From CAWUIO01 sp963922455 (GTDB taxonomy: Bacteria > Bacteroidota > Bacteroidia > Cytophagales > Microscillaceae): 23,506 bases of DNA. This document shows, in pieces, positions 9,601 through 17,400 of this stretch. The stretch covers positions 1 through 23,506 of the forward strand of contig CAWUIO010000100.1 of assembly GCA_963922455.1 (NCBI GenBank), in the 5' to 3' direction. The notes below the pieces were generated by a model, which worked only from the letters and a program-made list of their open reading frames with translations, did no database searches and had not been told where the DNA came from. The number at the start of each line of letters is the position of its first letter. Positions within the stretch are counted from its first letter, which is position 1. Made by a program: the position numbers and the translations under genes.

Positions 9601-9928
9601 TACCCTCTACGCCAGCATCGGCACTAATGTCTTTAAATTTTAAATCTCCTAGGTTGAGATACAGTTTATTTTTTTGGGTGTTCCCTGTTAGGTATATGTC
9701 GGGAAGGCTGTCGTTATTGATGTCCCCTATGGCTACTCCTCCACCGTTGTAGTAATTACGATAGCGAAACACATCAAAATTTTCGTTTAAGCTTAATTGA
9801 TTGGTAAAACGAATGCCTGTTTGGGATGGGCTTAGTTTGGTAAAGGTTTTAGAGGTATCAGTCTTTTGGCAACTCGTGAGGAAAGAAAGAATTAGGAGTA
9901 TTGGCAAAAAAAAAGCGAAGCTTTTCAT
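6611..9928 (-). CDS. FG-GAP/VCBS repeat lipoprotein with ASPIC/UnbV domain (paralog 1)
   Basis: First gene of the four-gene operon, 1,105 residues from the ATG at 9928. An in-frame TTG at 9976 would add 16 residues ahead of the obvious signal peptide and is rejected. The lipobox is LTSC (C20). At least a dozen DxNxDGxxD-type calcium loops are visible, including DINNDSLPD, DVNGDGLLD, DYDLDGDLD, DVNLDGWPD, DLDNDGDLD and DFDSDGDLD, indicating two FG-GAP propeller blocks. An ASPIC/UnbV domain lies between them at about residues 520-595 (GFQSSMDYTATLGVG, then IVVKWPG). The YYNGGGVAIGD segment near the N-terminus is shared with the next gene. It begins 71 bp from repeat copy B, with the susD terminator beyond that, so it probably has its own promoter. 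I could not identify that promoter confidently. The protein is probably an outer-membrane-anchored surface binding protein; the function is inferred from family context only. Confidence 0.9.
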   Translation of the reverse strand: MKSFAFFLPILLILSFLTSCQKTDTSKTFTKLSPSQTGIRFTNQLSLNENFDVFRYRNYYNGGGVAIGDINNDSLPDIYLTGNTQKNKLYLNLGDLKFKDISADAGVEGNKAWSTGVSMADVNGDGLLDIYVCNSGNIEGDNKENELFINNGDLTFSEKAKEYGLADQGFSTHAAFFDYDLDGDLDCYLLNNSFKAVGSFGFENVRNERDPLGGDKLLRNDGNTFVDVSEEARIFGSAVGFGLGIALGDVNLDGWPDIYVSNDFFERDYLYINQQDGTYRDELTDYIRHTSEFSMGSDIGDLNNDGFPEIFVTDMLPESDYRLKTTQSFMDYDQEQKRLQNDYYHQHMHNSLQLNNGNNTFSEIAHYAEVSRTDWSWGALIADFDNQGDKEIFVTNGIYKDVTDQDFINFLANDERMEKVFYGEKVDFKEFNERMPSNPLNNYLFKKNPGVLKYDNLAEAWGLAEPSFSNGAAYGDLDNDGDLDLVVNNVNQELFFYRNNTELSDSSHFLKVSFLGKEANRFGVGARLELYHAQGMVLYENYPTRGFQSSMDYTATLGVGKAAQLDSIVVKWPGKLQQTLKNVATDTWISLDIKNASLFKNTSSITRPKMTDIALEPSFVHKENRFVDFDRERLMYHMVSRSGPALATGDLNGDGLDDFFIGGAANQDGRIYLQTGAGFTQLESLAIKNDSLQEDVDAILIDIDGDKDLDLYVVSGGNAFQNRHPLYQDRLYENIGTPNAPKFSKEPSALPKLSISGSCVRPADFDSDGDLDLFVGGRVIPGKYGLPTDSYLLENQGDGTYKDITSEKIPQLKAVGMVTDAAWVDYDGDELLDLILVGDWMPITLFNNKEVGFTRIREPKSFLNTEGLWNAIQVGDLNADGKVDLILGNLGLNSRFRASVEKPFELFIYDFDGNGSLEHIYAHHPEDKLVPFALKQDLSKQLVSLKKKYTYFTDFANKSMDEIFGDDTLALAVHQKAYTFASQVAMNQGNGNFKLGKMPEKAQFSTIHSIIPLDFQGDGQMEFLCAGNFSATKPELGNYDANYGYILETKKDGSFGLVSAEQNKILVTGDVRRAGILNSKNGSKLIVFARNNDKPLFYKFTPEPK

Positions 9929-9999
9929 AGTGATGATTTTAGAATCTCTGGTACTGAATATCATGAGCTTTGTCAAATAATCCCTGTAAGTATTACAAT

Positions 10000-10128
10000 G
10001 GCTTAGGGATGGAGCGGCCTGTTTGAGCCCGCCGCTGGTGGTGCGTCTGGCCGGCGAGTAGCGACAGCCCGGCCCGCGTGGGCAGTGATGGCAAGTTTCT
10101 ACTATACTCAGTTACGCGGGCAAGCCCC
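10000..10128 (+). repeat. Interspersed structured element, copy B (complete)
   Basis: Complete 129-bp copy between the susD terminator and the start of the FG-GAP operon. The ends GGCTT (10000-10004) and AAGCC (10122-10126) are complementary. A first hairpin has AGCGGC (10013-10018) pairing with GCCGCT (10031-10036) across a 12-nt loop. A conserved GCGAGTAGCGACAGCCCG block follows. The second hairpin is GCCCGCGT (10072-10079) with ACGCGGGC (10114-10121), 8 bp, around a 34-nt loop. Copies A, C, D and E share the conserved blocks, and stem bases differ between copies while pairing is retained. No reading frame or target-site duplication is evident. Confidence 0.85.
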
Positions 10129-10163
10129 ACAGAATTGGTAAAATAAAGATTGAATTGCCTTTT

Positions 10164-10203
10164 AAAAAAAAACTCTCCGACAGTATGAAACTGCCGAAGA
10201 GTT
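10164..10203 (-). terminator. Intrinsic terminator after the susD-like gene
   Basis: On the minus strand a stem of about 13 bp (AACTCT...AGAGTT extended by CGGCAG/CTGTCG with wobble pairs; plus-strand span 10171-10203) with a 7-nt loop is followed by nine T residues (plus-strand A run 10164-10172). It begins 10 bp after the stop codon. It separates the susCD unit from the FG-GAP operon downstream. Confidence 0.92.
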
Positions 10204-10213
10204 GAATTACATA

Positions 10214-11731
10214 TTAATAACCAGCATTCTGGTTTAAGTTCGGGTTAGAGTCAACTGCATCCTGAGGGAAAGGATATAGGTTACGGAAAGGCTGAGAAGC
10301 AGCCTTTTCAGACCAAGCATCGTTGAACTTACCGAAACGGATCAAATCCGTACGACGGTGACCTTCCCAGTACAATTCAAAACCACGCTCATCCAAAATC
10401 TCCTGACCATCGGCCGCAACAGCCGCTACATTAGGCACTCCGCGGTTGGTACGGATTTCATTCACGATAGTTAAGGCATCACCACTACTTCCGTTACGGA
10501 ATTGAGCTTCTGCTTTCATAAGTAAAACATCAGCATATCGGATCAATGGTAAGTCATTGTTAGGGTGTTGTGTAGTATTACCGTCTGTATAATCAGGCTC
10601 ATACTTTACGATACGTACCCCTTCAACTTCACCGTTACCGAGGATGGCTACATCAGGAGTAAAGGCAAGTGGGTTACCATTACGATCTTGTAGGTTGTTT
10701 CCATCTTTGTCAACCATCTGTCCTTCTAATAGACCAAAGCGTAAACCACTATTAGCTGCCATATTAGCGGTTGCAGGAGCGCTAAAACGCAAATCCGTAG
10801 TATCCCATCGGTTATAGAAATCAGCAATGGTGGTAAATCCATTCCAACTACTTGGGTTTTGGTTGTAGTGCAAAGTCATACGGTTACGTGAACCGAAGTT
10901 GGAGTTATCAGATCCTCCCCCGGTGTTTTCTAAGAAAAAGACAGATTCAGTTGAACCCTCATTGGAAATACCAAAGTTGTTAACAAAATAGTTATCACCA
11001 CTTTCCAGGCTAAATTGACCTGAATTGATCACAAGGTCAGCATTGGCAATCACTTGATCCATATCTGAGGAGGGAGCAGATGTAGCACCGTCATAGATAA
11101 ATTTGTTCAAGTAAACCTTAGCCAACATGGCGTAGCAAGCTTCTTTAGTATAACGACTGTAACCGGCAGAAGCGCGATCAGGGAGTATAGAAGCGGCAAC
11201 GGTCAAGTCATTGATAACCGTGTCAATCGCTTGAGAGGCCCCCAATACTGGAGGAGCTTCTAAAACATCAATGTCTTCAGTAAATACCCGATAAGGGGTA
11301 GACCCAAACAAGTCAATAACTTGCCAAAGCATATAAGCCCGCAAAACCCGGGCTTGGGCAGCCGATTCGGCATTACCTTCTTGCTCAAAACCGAATACGG
11401 CTTGGCTAGCTCTTAGGATACCGGTTTGTAGGCCGTTAAATCCATTTCCAATTTCACCGTTGTTGGCATCCCACTCGTGCAGGTGAAATTGACGCCATAC
11501 GCCCCCATCATCCCAGTCGGCCCCACGAGTGGGCCCGATCATCTCATCAGAGGAGAGTTCTTGCATCCCATAAACTTGTCCTTGGCTCATCAAAACCCCT
11601 TCTAGGCTTGATTCAACCGGCCCGATTGCGGCCGGTGCATTCCCGAGCAAACGATCGGGAAGCTCTTCGTTCAATTCACAAGCAGTGAATGCCACTGCTG
11701 CAAAAAGCATTAATACATGAAACTTCTTCAT
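10214..11731 (-). CDS. SusD/RagB-like outer-membrane nutrient-binding lipoprotein
   Basis: The 505-residue length is normal for SusD homologs. The signal peptide ends in lipobox FTAC (C18). Typical SusD features are visible: the helical segment AYMLWQVIDLFGSTPYRV, the C-terminal EIRTNRGVPN and ERGFELYWEGHRRTDLIRFG stretch, and the closing NPNLNQNAGY. SusD proteins form a lid over the SusC transporter at the cell surface and capture oligomeric ligand. The gene starts 53 bp after the SusC-like gene and is followed by a strong terminator, so the pair forms one transcription unit. The family identity is clear; the ligand is not determinable from sequence. Confidence 0.96.
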   Translation of the reverse strand: MKKFHVLMLFAAVAFTACELNEELPDRLLGNAPAAIGPVESSLEGVLMSQGQVYGMQELSSDEMIGPTRGADWDDGGVWRQFHLHEWDANNGEIGNGFNGLQTGILRASQAVFGFEQEGNAESAAQARVLRAYMLWQVIDLFGSTPYRVFTEDIDVLEAPPVLGASQAIDTVINDLTVAASILPDRASAGYSRYTKEACYAMLAKVYLNKFIYDGATSAPSSDMDQVIANADLVINSGQFSLESGDNYFVNNFGISNEGSTESVFFLENTGGGSDNSNFGSRNRMTLHYNQNPSSWNGFTTIADFYNRWDTTDLRFSAPATANMAANSGLRFGLLEGQMVDKDGNNLQDRNGNPLAFTPDVAILGNGEVEGVRIVKYEPDYTDGNTTQHPNNDLPLIRYADVLLMKAEAQFRNGSSGDALTIVNEIRTNRGVPNVAAVAADGQEILDERGFELYWEGHRRTDLIRFGKFNDAWSEKAASQPFRNLYPFPQDAVDSNPNLNQNAGY

Positions 11732-11784
11732 AGTTTTAGTTTTAATTTCTCTACAAATTATAAAAGTTAGTTTACCTTTTTTGT

Positions 11785-14775
11785 TTAAAATCCTAGTTGT
11801 ACTCCAAATATGAATGTACGGTTACGAGGGAAGTTGGTATACTCAATACCAAAAGAAGGAACACCATCTAAGTTTTTGTCAACATTAACCTCAGGATCTT
11901 GTCCATCGTAATCGGTTATAACAAACAAGTTCTGACCAGTGAAATACAATTTCAGACGATTAATCCAATCCCAACCGGACGTATTGAATGTATACCCTAA
12001 AGTAAGGTTGTTCATACGGAAGTAACCAGCGTCCTGAAGATATTGCGTAGATACTGTAGGAGTACCGTTAGGGTTCTCGGCAGAGTTTACTACATCTTCG
12101 GTTACGTTACGGTTACTTCGTAAAGAAGGCTTACTAAACAAGGCATTGGCGGTGTTGTTGTACACATCGTTACCAGCAACGCCGTTGAAGTTCATCGTCA
12201 AGTCAAAACGCTTGTAAGCAAATTGAGTGGTGATACCATAGATGAAATCAGGCTGGGCTTGCCCAACAAACTGACGCTCCCCATCATTGGCCAAGATTGC
12301 GTCTCCATTTTCATCAAATCCTTCAAATACAGGCATGTAGAAGGCTCCTAAAGGTTGTCCATCTTCAATTCGCTGAGAGAACTGACCACTCAAACCTTGA
12401 CCGTTGATAGCACCTGTATTGAAAGTAAGCGTACCAATTCCTTCAATTACGTTCTCTGTGAAGTAGGTAAAGTTACCATTCAATTCCCATCGGAAGCCAT
12501 CATTTTCACCAGTGAATATAAGAGCATTGGCCGATAACTCGATACCACGGTTGATCAAATCACCTGGTACGTTGACAAAGGCACGTGGGAATGGAGCAGG
12601 CTGAGGTACGGGCACGAAAAGAGCCAAATCGGTAGTTGTCTTATCGTAGTAGTCAATGGTACCCGAAATACGGCCATCCAAGAAAGCAAAATCAACCCCA
12701 ATATTCCACTGAGTAGTTTCCTCCCATTTCAAATCAGGGTTTGGAACGGATTCCTGAGAAGCTTCGCCACTGTTGGGATCTACGTTAAAGCGGGCAACTG
12801 TACTACCGTTAGGAAGCTCTTGGTTACCGGTTTGTCCCCAACCAAAACGCAGCTTCAATTCCGTAAACAAATCTGGGATGAAGTCTTCATCGCTCATACG
12901 CCAGGCCAAGGCAACAGATGGGAAGTAAGCATACTTGTTATTATCCCCAAAACGGCTAGAACCATCTGCCCGTAGGGTCGCTGTTACGAGATACTTGTCG
13001 GCAAATGAATATTGAATCCGGCCAAATCCAGATTGCAAACGGTTGGTTTGGTTTCCAGAAGTCGGGTTAGGCTGTATGTTTGGATCTAATTGACCGAAGG
13101 AAAGGTTGTTAGTTCCCAAGAAGGTGTTATCGGTACCTGGAACTACGTTTTCGTTGGTTGCAACCAAGTTGAAACGAGAACGGAACTCCTGGAAGGAATA
13201 ACCAGCTAAGACCGTTAATTTACTTTGACCAAACTCTGTTTTATAGGTGAAGAAGTTTTCAGTCAATACGCTAGATAGGATCTGATCTTGAATGGCGGCT
13301 GCACCATTGGGCTGTTGTTGTGCCCCTTGATAAGCAGGATCTATATCTACTCGGCGTTCTGAGAAGGAATAATCTAAACCTAATGTGGAGCGGAAGGTCA
13401 AACCCTTTACAATTTTCACGTTAAAGCCAACATTACCCAAAATACGGGTAGTAGAGGCTTCATCATTCCATAACTCTAAGAAAGCTAGCGGGTTGTTGAA
13501 ATCATTGGGAACGGCAATGCCATTAACCAAATCACCTCTTTGTACGATACTTCCGTCAAAATTACGGGTAGGGATTGTAGGGTTGGCTTGTAGAGCAGCT
13601 CCAATCAAAGATCCCTCAAAACCAGCATCATTAGAGATTGGCACATAATCATCTTTTACGTGACCAATGGTCAATTGCAAGTCAGCCGTTACCCGATCTG
13701 AGATCAAGTTTTGTGATCCGTTTAAGCGGGCCGTGATACGTTCTAACTTAGAAGTCTCAATCACCCCTTCTTGGCTGAAAAAAGACAAGGAAGCTCGGTA
13801 AGCTCCAGTCTCCGTACCCCGGGCCATAGAGATAGAGTGGCTATGCGTGATAGCGGTACGATACAATACGTTTTGCCAATCGGTATTAGAACCATAATCC
13901 AAAGGAGTTGATCCCGTAGTGGCAACCCCAGCCAAGAATGACTCACGATCTAACAAATCATACTCATTGGTAACCGTAGAGAAACCAACAAATGAATTTA
14001 CATTAAAAGAAGTCTCACCGGGTTTGGCTTTCTTTGTGGTAATCAAGATAACCCCGTTAGCTCCCCGAGATCCGTAGATGGCAGTAGCTGAGGCATCTTT
14101 TAGTACATCAATACTCTCAATATCATCCGGGTTGATGAAGTTCAAAGGGTTACGGGCAGATCCGGAACCAAGTCCCCCAATGTTAATACTGGCACTACTT
14201 ACATCACGTCCATCTAGTGGGAAACCATCCACTACAAAGAGCGGGTTGTTGTCCGAACGGATAGAGTTAGCCCCCCGGATGTTGATGTTGATCCCCCCAC
14301 CAGGTTCCCCAGTGTTGGCAACGACCAATACCCCAGATAATTTACCCTGGAACAACTGCTCAGGAGAGTTAATCGCACCGGCATTAAAATCTTCAGCTTT
14401 AATCGTAGCCAAAGCCCCAGTTACGTCTTTCTTCTCTTGCTCTCCATACCCAACTACTACAATCTCCGAAAGGGAAGCTACATCCTCACCCATTGATAGA
14501 TTGATTGTAGATTGGTTATTGACAGCAATCTCTTGGGTAGTGTACCCAATAGCCGAGAAAACTAATGTTGCGTTCGGATCTGCACTCAATGAGTAATTTC
14601 CGTTCGCATCCGTGGCCGTACCCGTAGTTGTTCCTTTTACAAGAACAGATACCCCAGGTAGACCAGTCCCGTCAGCAGCATCGGTAACGGTACCGCTAAC
14701 TTGGATTTGTGCCAGGATAGGCTGGCTAAAGCCCATCAGACACAAGGTGACAAATAAAAGTAAATGCTTCCTCAT
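11785..14775 (-). CDS. SusC/RagA-like TonB-dependent outer-membrane transporter
   Basis: A 996-residue TonB-dependent receptor. The signal peptide ends near LAQ (about residue 22-23). A carboxypeptidase-regulatory-like beta-sandwich (about 24-100, VSGTVTDA...LPGVSVLVKG) follows, then the plug domain starting around EIVVVGYGEQEKKDVTGA. The plug contains the SusC hallmark IRGANSIRSDNNPLFVVDG and the DVLKDASATAIYGSRGANG signature. The rest is a 22-stranded-type barrel ending in FIFGVQLGF, with the expected C-terminal phenylalanine. It imports ligand across the outer membrane using TonB energy, paired with the SusD-like lipoprotein immediately downstream. No N-terminal extension for an anti-sigma/FecR-type signalling domain is present, so regulation is probably not by a hybrid ECF system acting through this protein. 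Confidence 0.97.
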   Translation of the reverse strand: MRKHLLLFVTLCLMGFSQPILAQIQVSGTVTDAADGTGLPGVSVLVKGTTTGTATDANGNYSLSADPNATLVFSAIGYTTQEIAVNNQSTINLSMGEDVASLSEIVVVGYGEQEKKDVTGALATIKAEDFNAGAINSPEQLFQGKLSGVLVVANTGEPGGGININIRGANSIRSDNNPLFVVDGFPLDGRDVSSASINIGGLGSGSARNPLNFINPDDIESIDVLKDASATAIYGSRGANGVILITTKKAKPGETSFNVNSFVGFSTVTNEYDLLDRESFLAGVATTGSTPLDYGSNTDWQNVLYRTAITHSHSISMARGTETGAYRASLSFFSQEGVIETSKLERITARLNGSQNLISDRVTADLQLTIGHVKDDYVPISNDAGFEGSLIGAALQANPTIPTRNFDGSIVQRGDLVNGIAVPNDFNNPLAFLELWNDEASTTRILGNVGFNVKIVKGLTFRSTLGLDYSFSERRVDIDPAYQGAQQQPNGAAAIQDQILSSVLTENFFTYKTEFGQSKLTVLAGYSFQEFRSRFNLVATNENVVPGTDNTFLGTNNLSFGQLDPNIQPNPTSGNQTNRLQSGFGRIQYSFADKYLVTATLRADGSSRFGDNNKYAYFPSVALAWRMSDEDFIPDLFTELKLRFGWGQTGNQELPNGSTVARFNVDPNSGEASQESVPNPDLKWEETTQWNIGVDFAFLDGRISGTIDYYDKTTTDLALFVPVPQPAPFPRAFVNVPGDLINRGIELSANALIFTGENDGFRWELNGNFTYFTENVIEGIGTLTFNTGAINGQGLSGQFSQRIEDGQPLGAFYMPVFEGFDENGDAILANDGERQFVGQAQPDFIYGITTQFAYKRFDLTMNFNGVAGNDVYNNTANALFSKPSLRSNRNVTEDVVNSAENPNGTPTVSTQYLQDAGYFRMNNLTLGYTFNTSGWDWINRLKLYFTGQNLFVITDYDGQDPEVNVDKNLDGVPSFGIEYTNFPRNRTFIFGVQLGF

Positions 14776-15319
14776 GTTGTTAACCTGTAATTAAATTGTG
14801 AAATATACAAGAAAGAGCTTTTCTAGCAGGTACTCTCCAGGTTTCTTACCGGAGCGTACGCATCCGGGCTCTAGTTTTAGGCTTGAATGGCCGATTATTA
14901 AGTGTTAAAATAGTACAATAAAGTATTCTAATTTTTTCCTATGAGCCCATAGTATTGGAGGTAAAAATAAAAAATTAGAACAATATCAAGAGCTTTTGTC
15001 CGAATTTATTAGTCATACCCATTCCGTAATCGTTTACGAGAAGCAATTCTTATTTAGATTAATTAAAAACAATTATGGATACCCATGCTTAAGCGATTTT
15101 ATACGCTTTCTATACTCCATTGTAGCCTAGGTTGGCCTAGTGAACAGCAATCTTAGAAATGTCCTATTTACCTTGAAACATGTTGAAGGGAAACCGTAAA
15201 AAAACCAAACAAATTGAAGGCCTTGCCCCATGATTGAGGAGGATTTGAATAAAAAACCAGATTTTAGCCGTAGAAATACCCAGTTCAGTATTTGGCCTTA
15301 AACGGAATAGCCATTCCTT
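14776..15319. other. 544-bp intergenic region upstream of susC, with a possible structured leader
   Basis: No credible gene is visible. The region is AT-rich. Close to susC, on its sense strand, arms 14849-14853 and 14863-14867 (CCGGA/TCCGG) form a hairpin with a small internal GC pair. This is enclosed by AGAGC/GCTCT (14868-14872 with 14814-14818), giving a possible leader structure about 40-100 nt ahead of the susC start. TA-rich segments at 14900-14990 could hold the promoter, but I see no clean TTTG/TAnnTTTG pair. A weak 5-bp hairpin GGAAT/ATTCC (15304-15317) sits just after the esterase stop and is too short to call a terminator. Confidence 0.4.
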
Positions 15320-17080
15320 TTAATAGCGCCAACTGCTCGTATCGGCCCCGGCGGGAGCAGATTCCCGAATTCTTAGCATGATTTTGTCCATATACATGCT
15401 ATTATATCGTAATCGAGAAATATGGTTAGGTTCATTGGGGTCCCCATTCCAACAATGCTCGGCCCGGTCGCCATAGGTAATTTCTCCCTCATAATAAGGT
15501 GCCTCCGTGCTCTCTAAATAATCTTGCACCAAGTAGACCGCATTGTTAAGGTAGTAGTTGTCCATATCTCCACAATAGATGTGTAATTTCCCTTTTAGTT
15601 TAGGGCCCAACTCTGGCCAATCCCTTCGCAGAATATAGCTCAAGTCATAATTTTCTCGCCAATAAGCCGCTACAGTGGTATCTATTACGCCCGTGCGTTT
15701 ATCCCAAATACGTTTTGGATAACCGTCCGGCCCCACCGGTGAGTATACCGCTTCCCATATATCCCACTGGTCTCCCGAACGGCTATGGCTGCCCAAGGCC
15801 AACTCCCGGTGATTCATTCCTTCCAAAGTAGCCCCAATATGCCCCAGATAATCTCTCCGCCCCGGACGTAGTATTTTTTGAAAAGAACCCTCTTCATAAT
15901 ACGCATTTTTATCTTCATACAAATTGACTACGGTATAGGCCCGAAAATCTATGGGGTCGGGGCAAGCCGCAAAGCAGGCATTGTACTCCTCCGGATAAAA
16001 CACCTGGGCCGCCAAAGCCTCCCAGCCTCCGGTAGAACCTCCGTATAAAAACCGGCTCCAGCCCTCCCCGATCCCCCGATACTTTTCTTCCAAATAAGGA
16101 ATTAATTCATACGTGATGGCATCTCCGTAGGGACCTAGATTGGCCGAATTGACAGCATAAGAATCATCATAATAGGGATTGGCGTGTTGGATCTTAATCA
16201 CTAACATACGGGGGGCTTCCGGGCCAGTCCACCATTTATAAAAATTGTAACTTTCCTCCTGCACCACCTTATTGTATCCTGCTACTTGAAAACGTTCGCT
16301 ATAATCGGGTTCCAAATCGGCATCGGGTGGAGTCTCCCGAAAACCGCCAAACTGACTAGGAAAATGCCCGTGAAATACACAAAGCGGATACTTGGCCTCC
16401 GGATGTTCTTCAAAGCCTTCGGGCAACAAAACAAAGGCTCCTAAATACATGTCACGTCCCCAAAATTTACTGAGTAATTCGCTCTTGATTTTTACATACT
16501 TGATGTAATCGCTTTCTATCGGAGGGGCCAAGGCAGGATTTTCTTTACTCAGTGCCAAACTCAAAGAGCTCGTTCCATTCGCCTTCACTTCTACCCGAAC
16601 CATATCGCTGAACAAATTTCCCGGTGCGGTTTGCCATTGTTGCCCTTCCCCTCGATCCATAGGAAGCTTTACCGTATGCCCATCTGCCCGGGTAAAGGTT
16701 TCATAGCGATGTAAAAGTGCTTGGGCATAGTACACCCCCGGTGGTATCTCCGAAAGTTTCTTGATAGGATAGCCATAGGCTTCTGCTTCTTTAAACACCA
16801 CCGCTTCTCCGGGCTTCATATCTTCTACGTCCATACCAAAAAGTAACTGGGCTTGGGCCCCAGTATTACTTTGGTAACGGGGTTCCACCTCATCGTTATC
16901 GGCGAGAAATAACAATAGCCTACCATCTAAGGGTACTTCGCTCCGTTCCTTGGGGAAACGAATCTCTATTTGCAAATTTGATTGCGGGGAGGAAGTAGCC
17001 GTCGTAGATGTATCGCTACACGCCCATAGCGACAGTAACAAGCCGCCGAGGCTTAGGGAGCGGAAAAAATTTGTGCGCAT
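15320..17080 (-). CDS. Secreted esterase-family (alpha/beta hydrolase, esterase D-like) lipoprotein
   Basis: A 586-residue protein starting at the ATG at 17080. A TTG 36 bp upstream would only lengthen the signal peptide. The lipobox is LWAC (C21). Residues ~35-190 look like an all-beta accessory region (LQIEIRFPKE start). Residues ~200-580 are an alpha/beta hydrolase of the putative-esterase (PF00756-like) type. The nucleophile elbow is YGGSTGGW with Ser349; the likely acid is Asp505 or Asp507 in YCGDMDN, and the likely histidine is His542 in GDRAEHCWNGD. Relatives include feruloyl/acetyl-xylan-type esterases and uncharacterised hydrolases; the substrate here is unknown. It lies upstream of the susCD genes on the same strand but 544 bp away, so co-transcription is doubtful. 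A sense-oriented repeat (copy C) ends 67 bp before its start codon. Confidence 0.85.
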   Translation of the reverse strand: MRTNFFRSLSLGGLLLSLWACSDTSTTATSSPQSNLQIEIRFPKERSEVPLDGRLLLFLADNDEVEPRYQSNTGAQAQLLFGMDVEDMKPGEAVVFKEAEAYGYPIKKLSEIPPGVYYAQALLHRYETFTRADGHTVKLPMDRGEGQQWQTAPGNLFSDMVRVEVKANGTSSLSLALSKENPALAPPIESDYIKYVKIKSELLSKFWGRDMYLGAFVLLPEGFEEHPEAKYPLCVFHGHFPSQFGGFRETPPDADLEPDYSERFQVAGYNKVVQEESYNFYKWWTGPEAPRMLVIKIQHANPYYDDSYAVNSANLGPYGDAITYELIPYLEEKYRGIGEGWSRFLYGGSTGGWEALAAQVFYPEEYNACFAACPDPIDFRAYTVVNLYEDKNAYYEEGSFQKILRPGRRDYLGHIGATLEGMNHRELALGSHSRSGDQWDIWEAVYSPVGPDGYPKRIWDKRTGVIDTTVAAYWRENYDLSYILRRDWPELGPKLKGKLHIYCGDMDNYYLNNAVYLVQDYLESTEAPYYEGEITYGDRAEHCWNGDPNEPNHISRLRYNSMYMDKIMLRIRESAPAGADTSSWRY

Positions 17081-17147
17081 ATCTGAGTTTCTTGTTGTTT
17101 TTAGGAAGATACGCAATTTTTAAAATTATCCAAGATGCGCATACTTT

Positions 17148-17278
17148 GGGGCTTCCCCGCGCCAAGAAAAAGTGTCTTGTCATAGTCCATTTCGGGCCGC
17201 GCGGGTCGGGCTGTCACTACTCGCTGCCTTTGCCCGCCAGGCCTACACGAGCTCAAACAGGCCGTTCCATCCCTAAGC
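17148..17278 (-). repeat. Interspersed structured element, copy C (complete)
   Basis: Complete 131-bp copy on the minus strand. The ends pair GCTT (plus AAGC 17275-17278) with AAGC (plus GCTT 17151-17154). The 3' hairpin stem is CCCGCGC/GCGCGGG (plus arms 17199-17205 and 17156-17162), enclosing a 36-nt loop. Its 5' half is the second subtype (GAGCTCGTGT then GGCC) rather than GCCGCTGG, and it folds with GGCCT/AGGCC (plus arms 17259-17263 and 17240-17244). It is preceded on its own strand by a polypyrimidine tract. It lies just upstream of the esterase gene. Confidence 0.82.
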
Positions 17279-17338
17279 TGAAGAAGAGGAGAGAGGAGAG
17301 AAGGAATTGGGAGGTGGGAGGCGGGAGTTGGGATTTTT
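17277..17338 (+). repeat. Purine-rich direct repeat, unit 1
   Basis: A G/A-rich tract of about 60 bp (GCTGAAGAAGAGGAGAGAGG, then GAAGGAATTGGGAGG, then GGGAGGCGGGA, ending in a T run). It recurs with small changes at 17461-17531. On the minus strand it is the polypyrimidine tract immediately 5' of element copy C. No coding potential is apparent. Confidence 0.75.
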
Positions 17339-17361
17339 CATGGGTAGAGACATCGCGGTTG

Positions 17362-17377
17362 CGAGCCTTTAGGCTCG
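17362..17377. repeat. Small hairpin CGAGCC/GGCTCG
   Basis: A perfect 6-bp stem (17362-17367 with 17372-17377) with loop TTTA lies in the gene-free segment between the two purine-rich repeats. There is no T-run after it on either strand, so it is not an evident terminator. Confidence 0.5.
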
Positions 17378-17400
17378 TGAGGAAATGCTTCGGCCTCTGG

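Noticed and set aside
3274..9928. Many similar short DNA motifs resembling a repeat array
   Set aside because: They are codons for the FG-GAP calcium loops (DxNxDGxxD) of two proteins; spacing is irregular and there are no CRISPR-like spacers.
14078..14596. 172-codon plus-strand open frame
   Set aside because: It lies wholly antisense to the plug region of the SusC-like gene, whose identity is certain; it is a composition shadow.
15304..15317. Hairpin GGAAT/ATTCC with a T run after it on the plus strand
   Set aside because: The stem is only 5 bp, and the T run is on the strand without an upstream gene; too weak for a terminator call.
17049..17062. GGCTTAGGGAGCGG resembling the start of the repeat element
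   Set aside because: It falls in the signal-peptide coding region of the esterase gene (Leu-Ser-Leu-Gly), and no other part of the element follows; probably chance.
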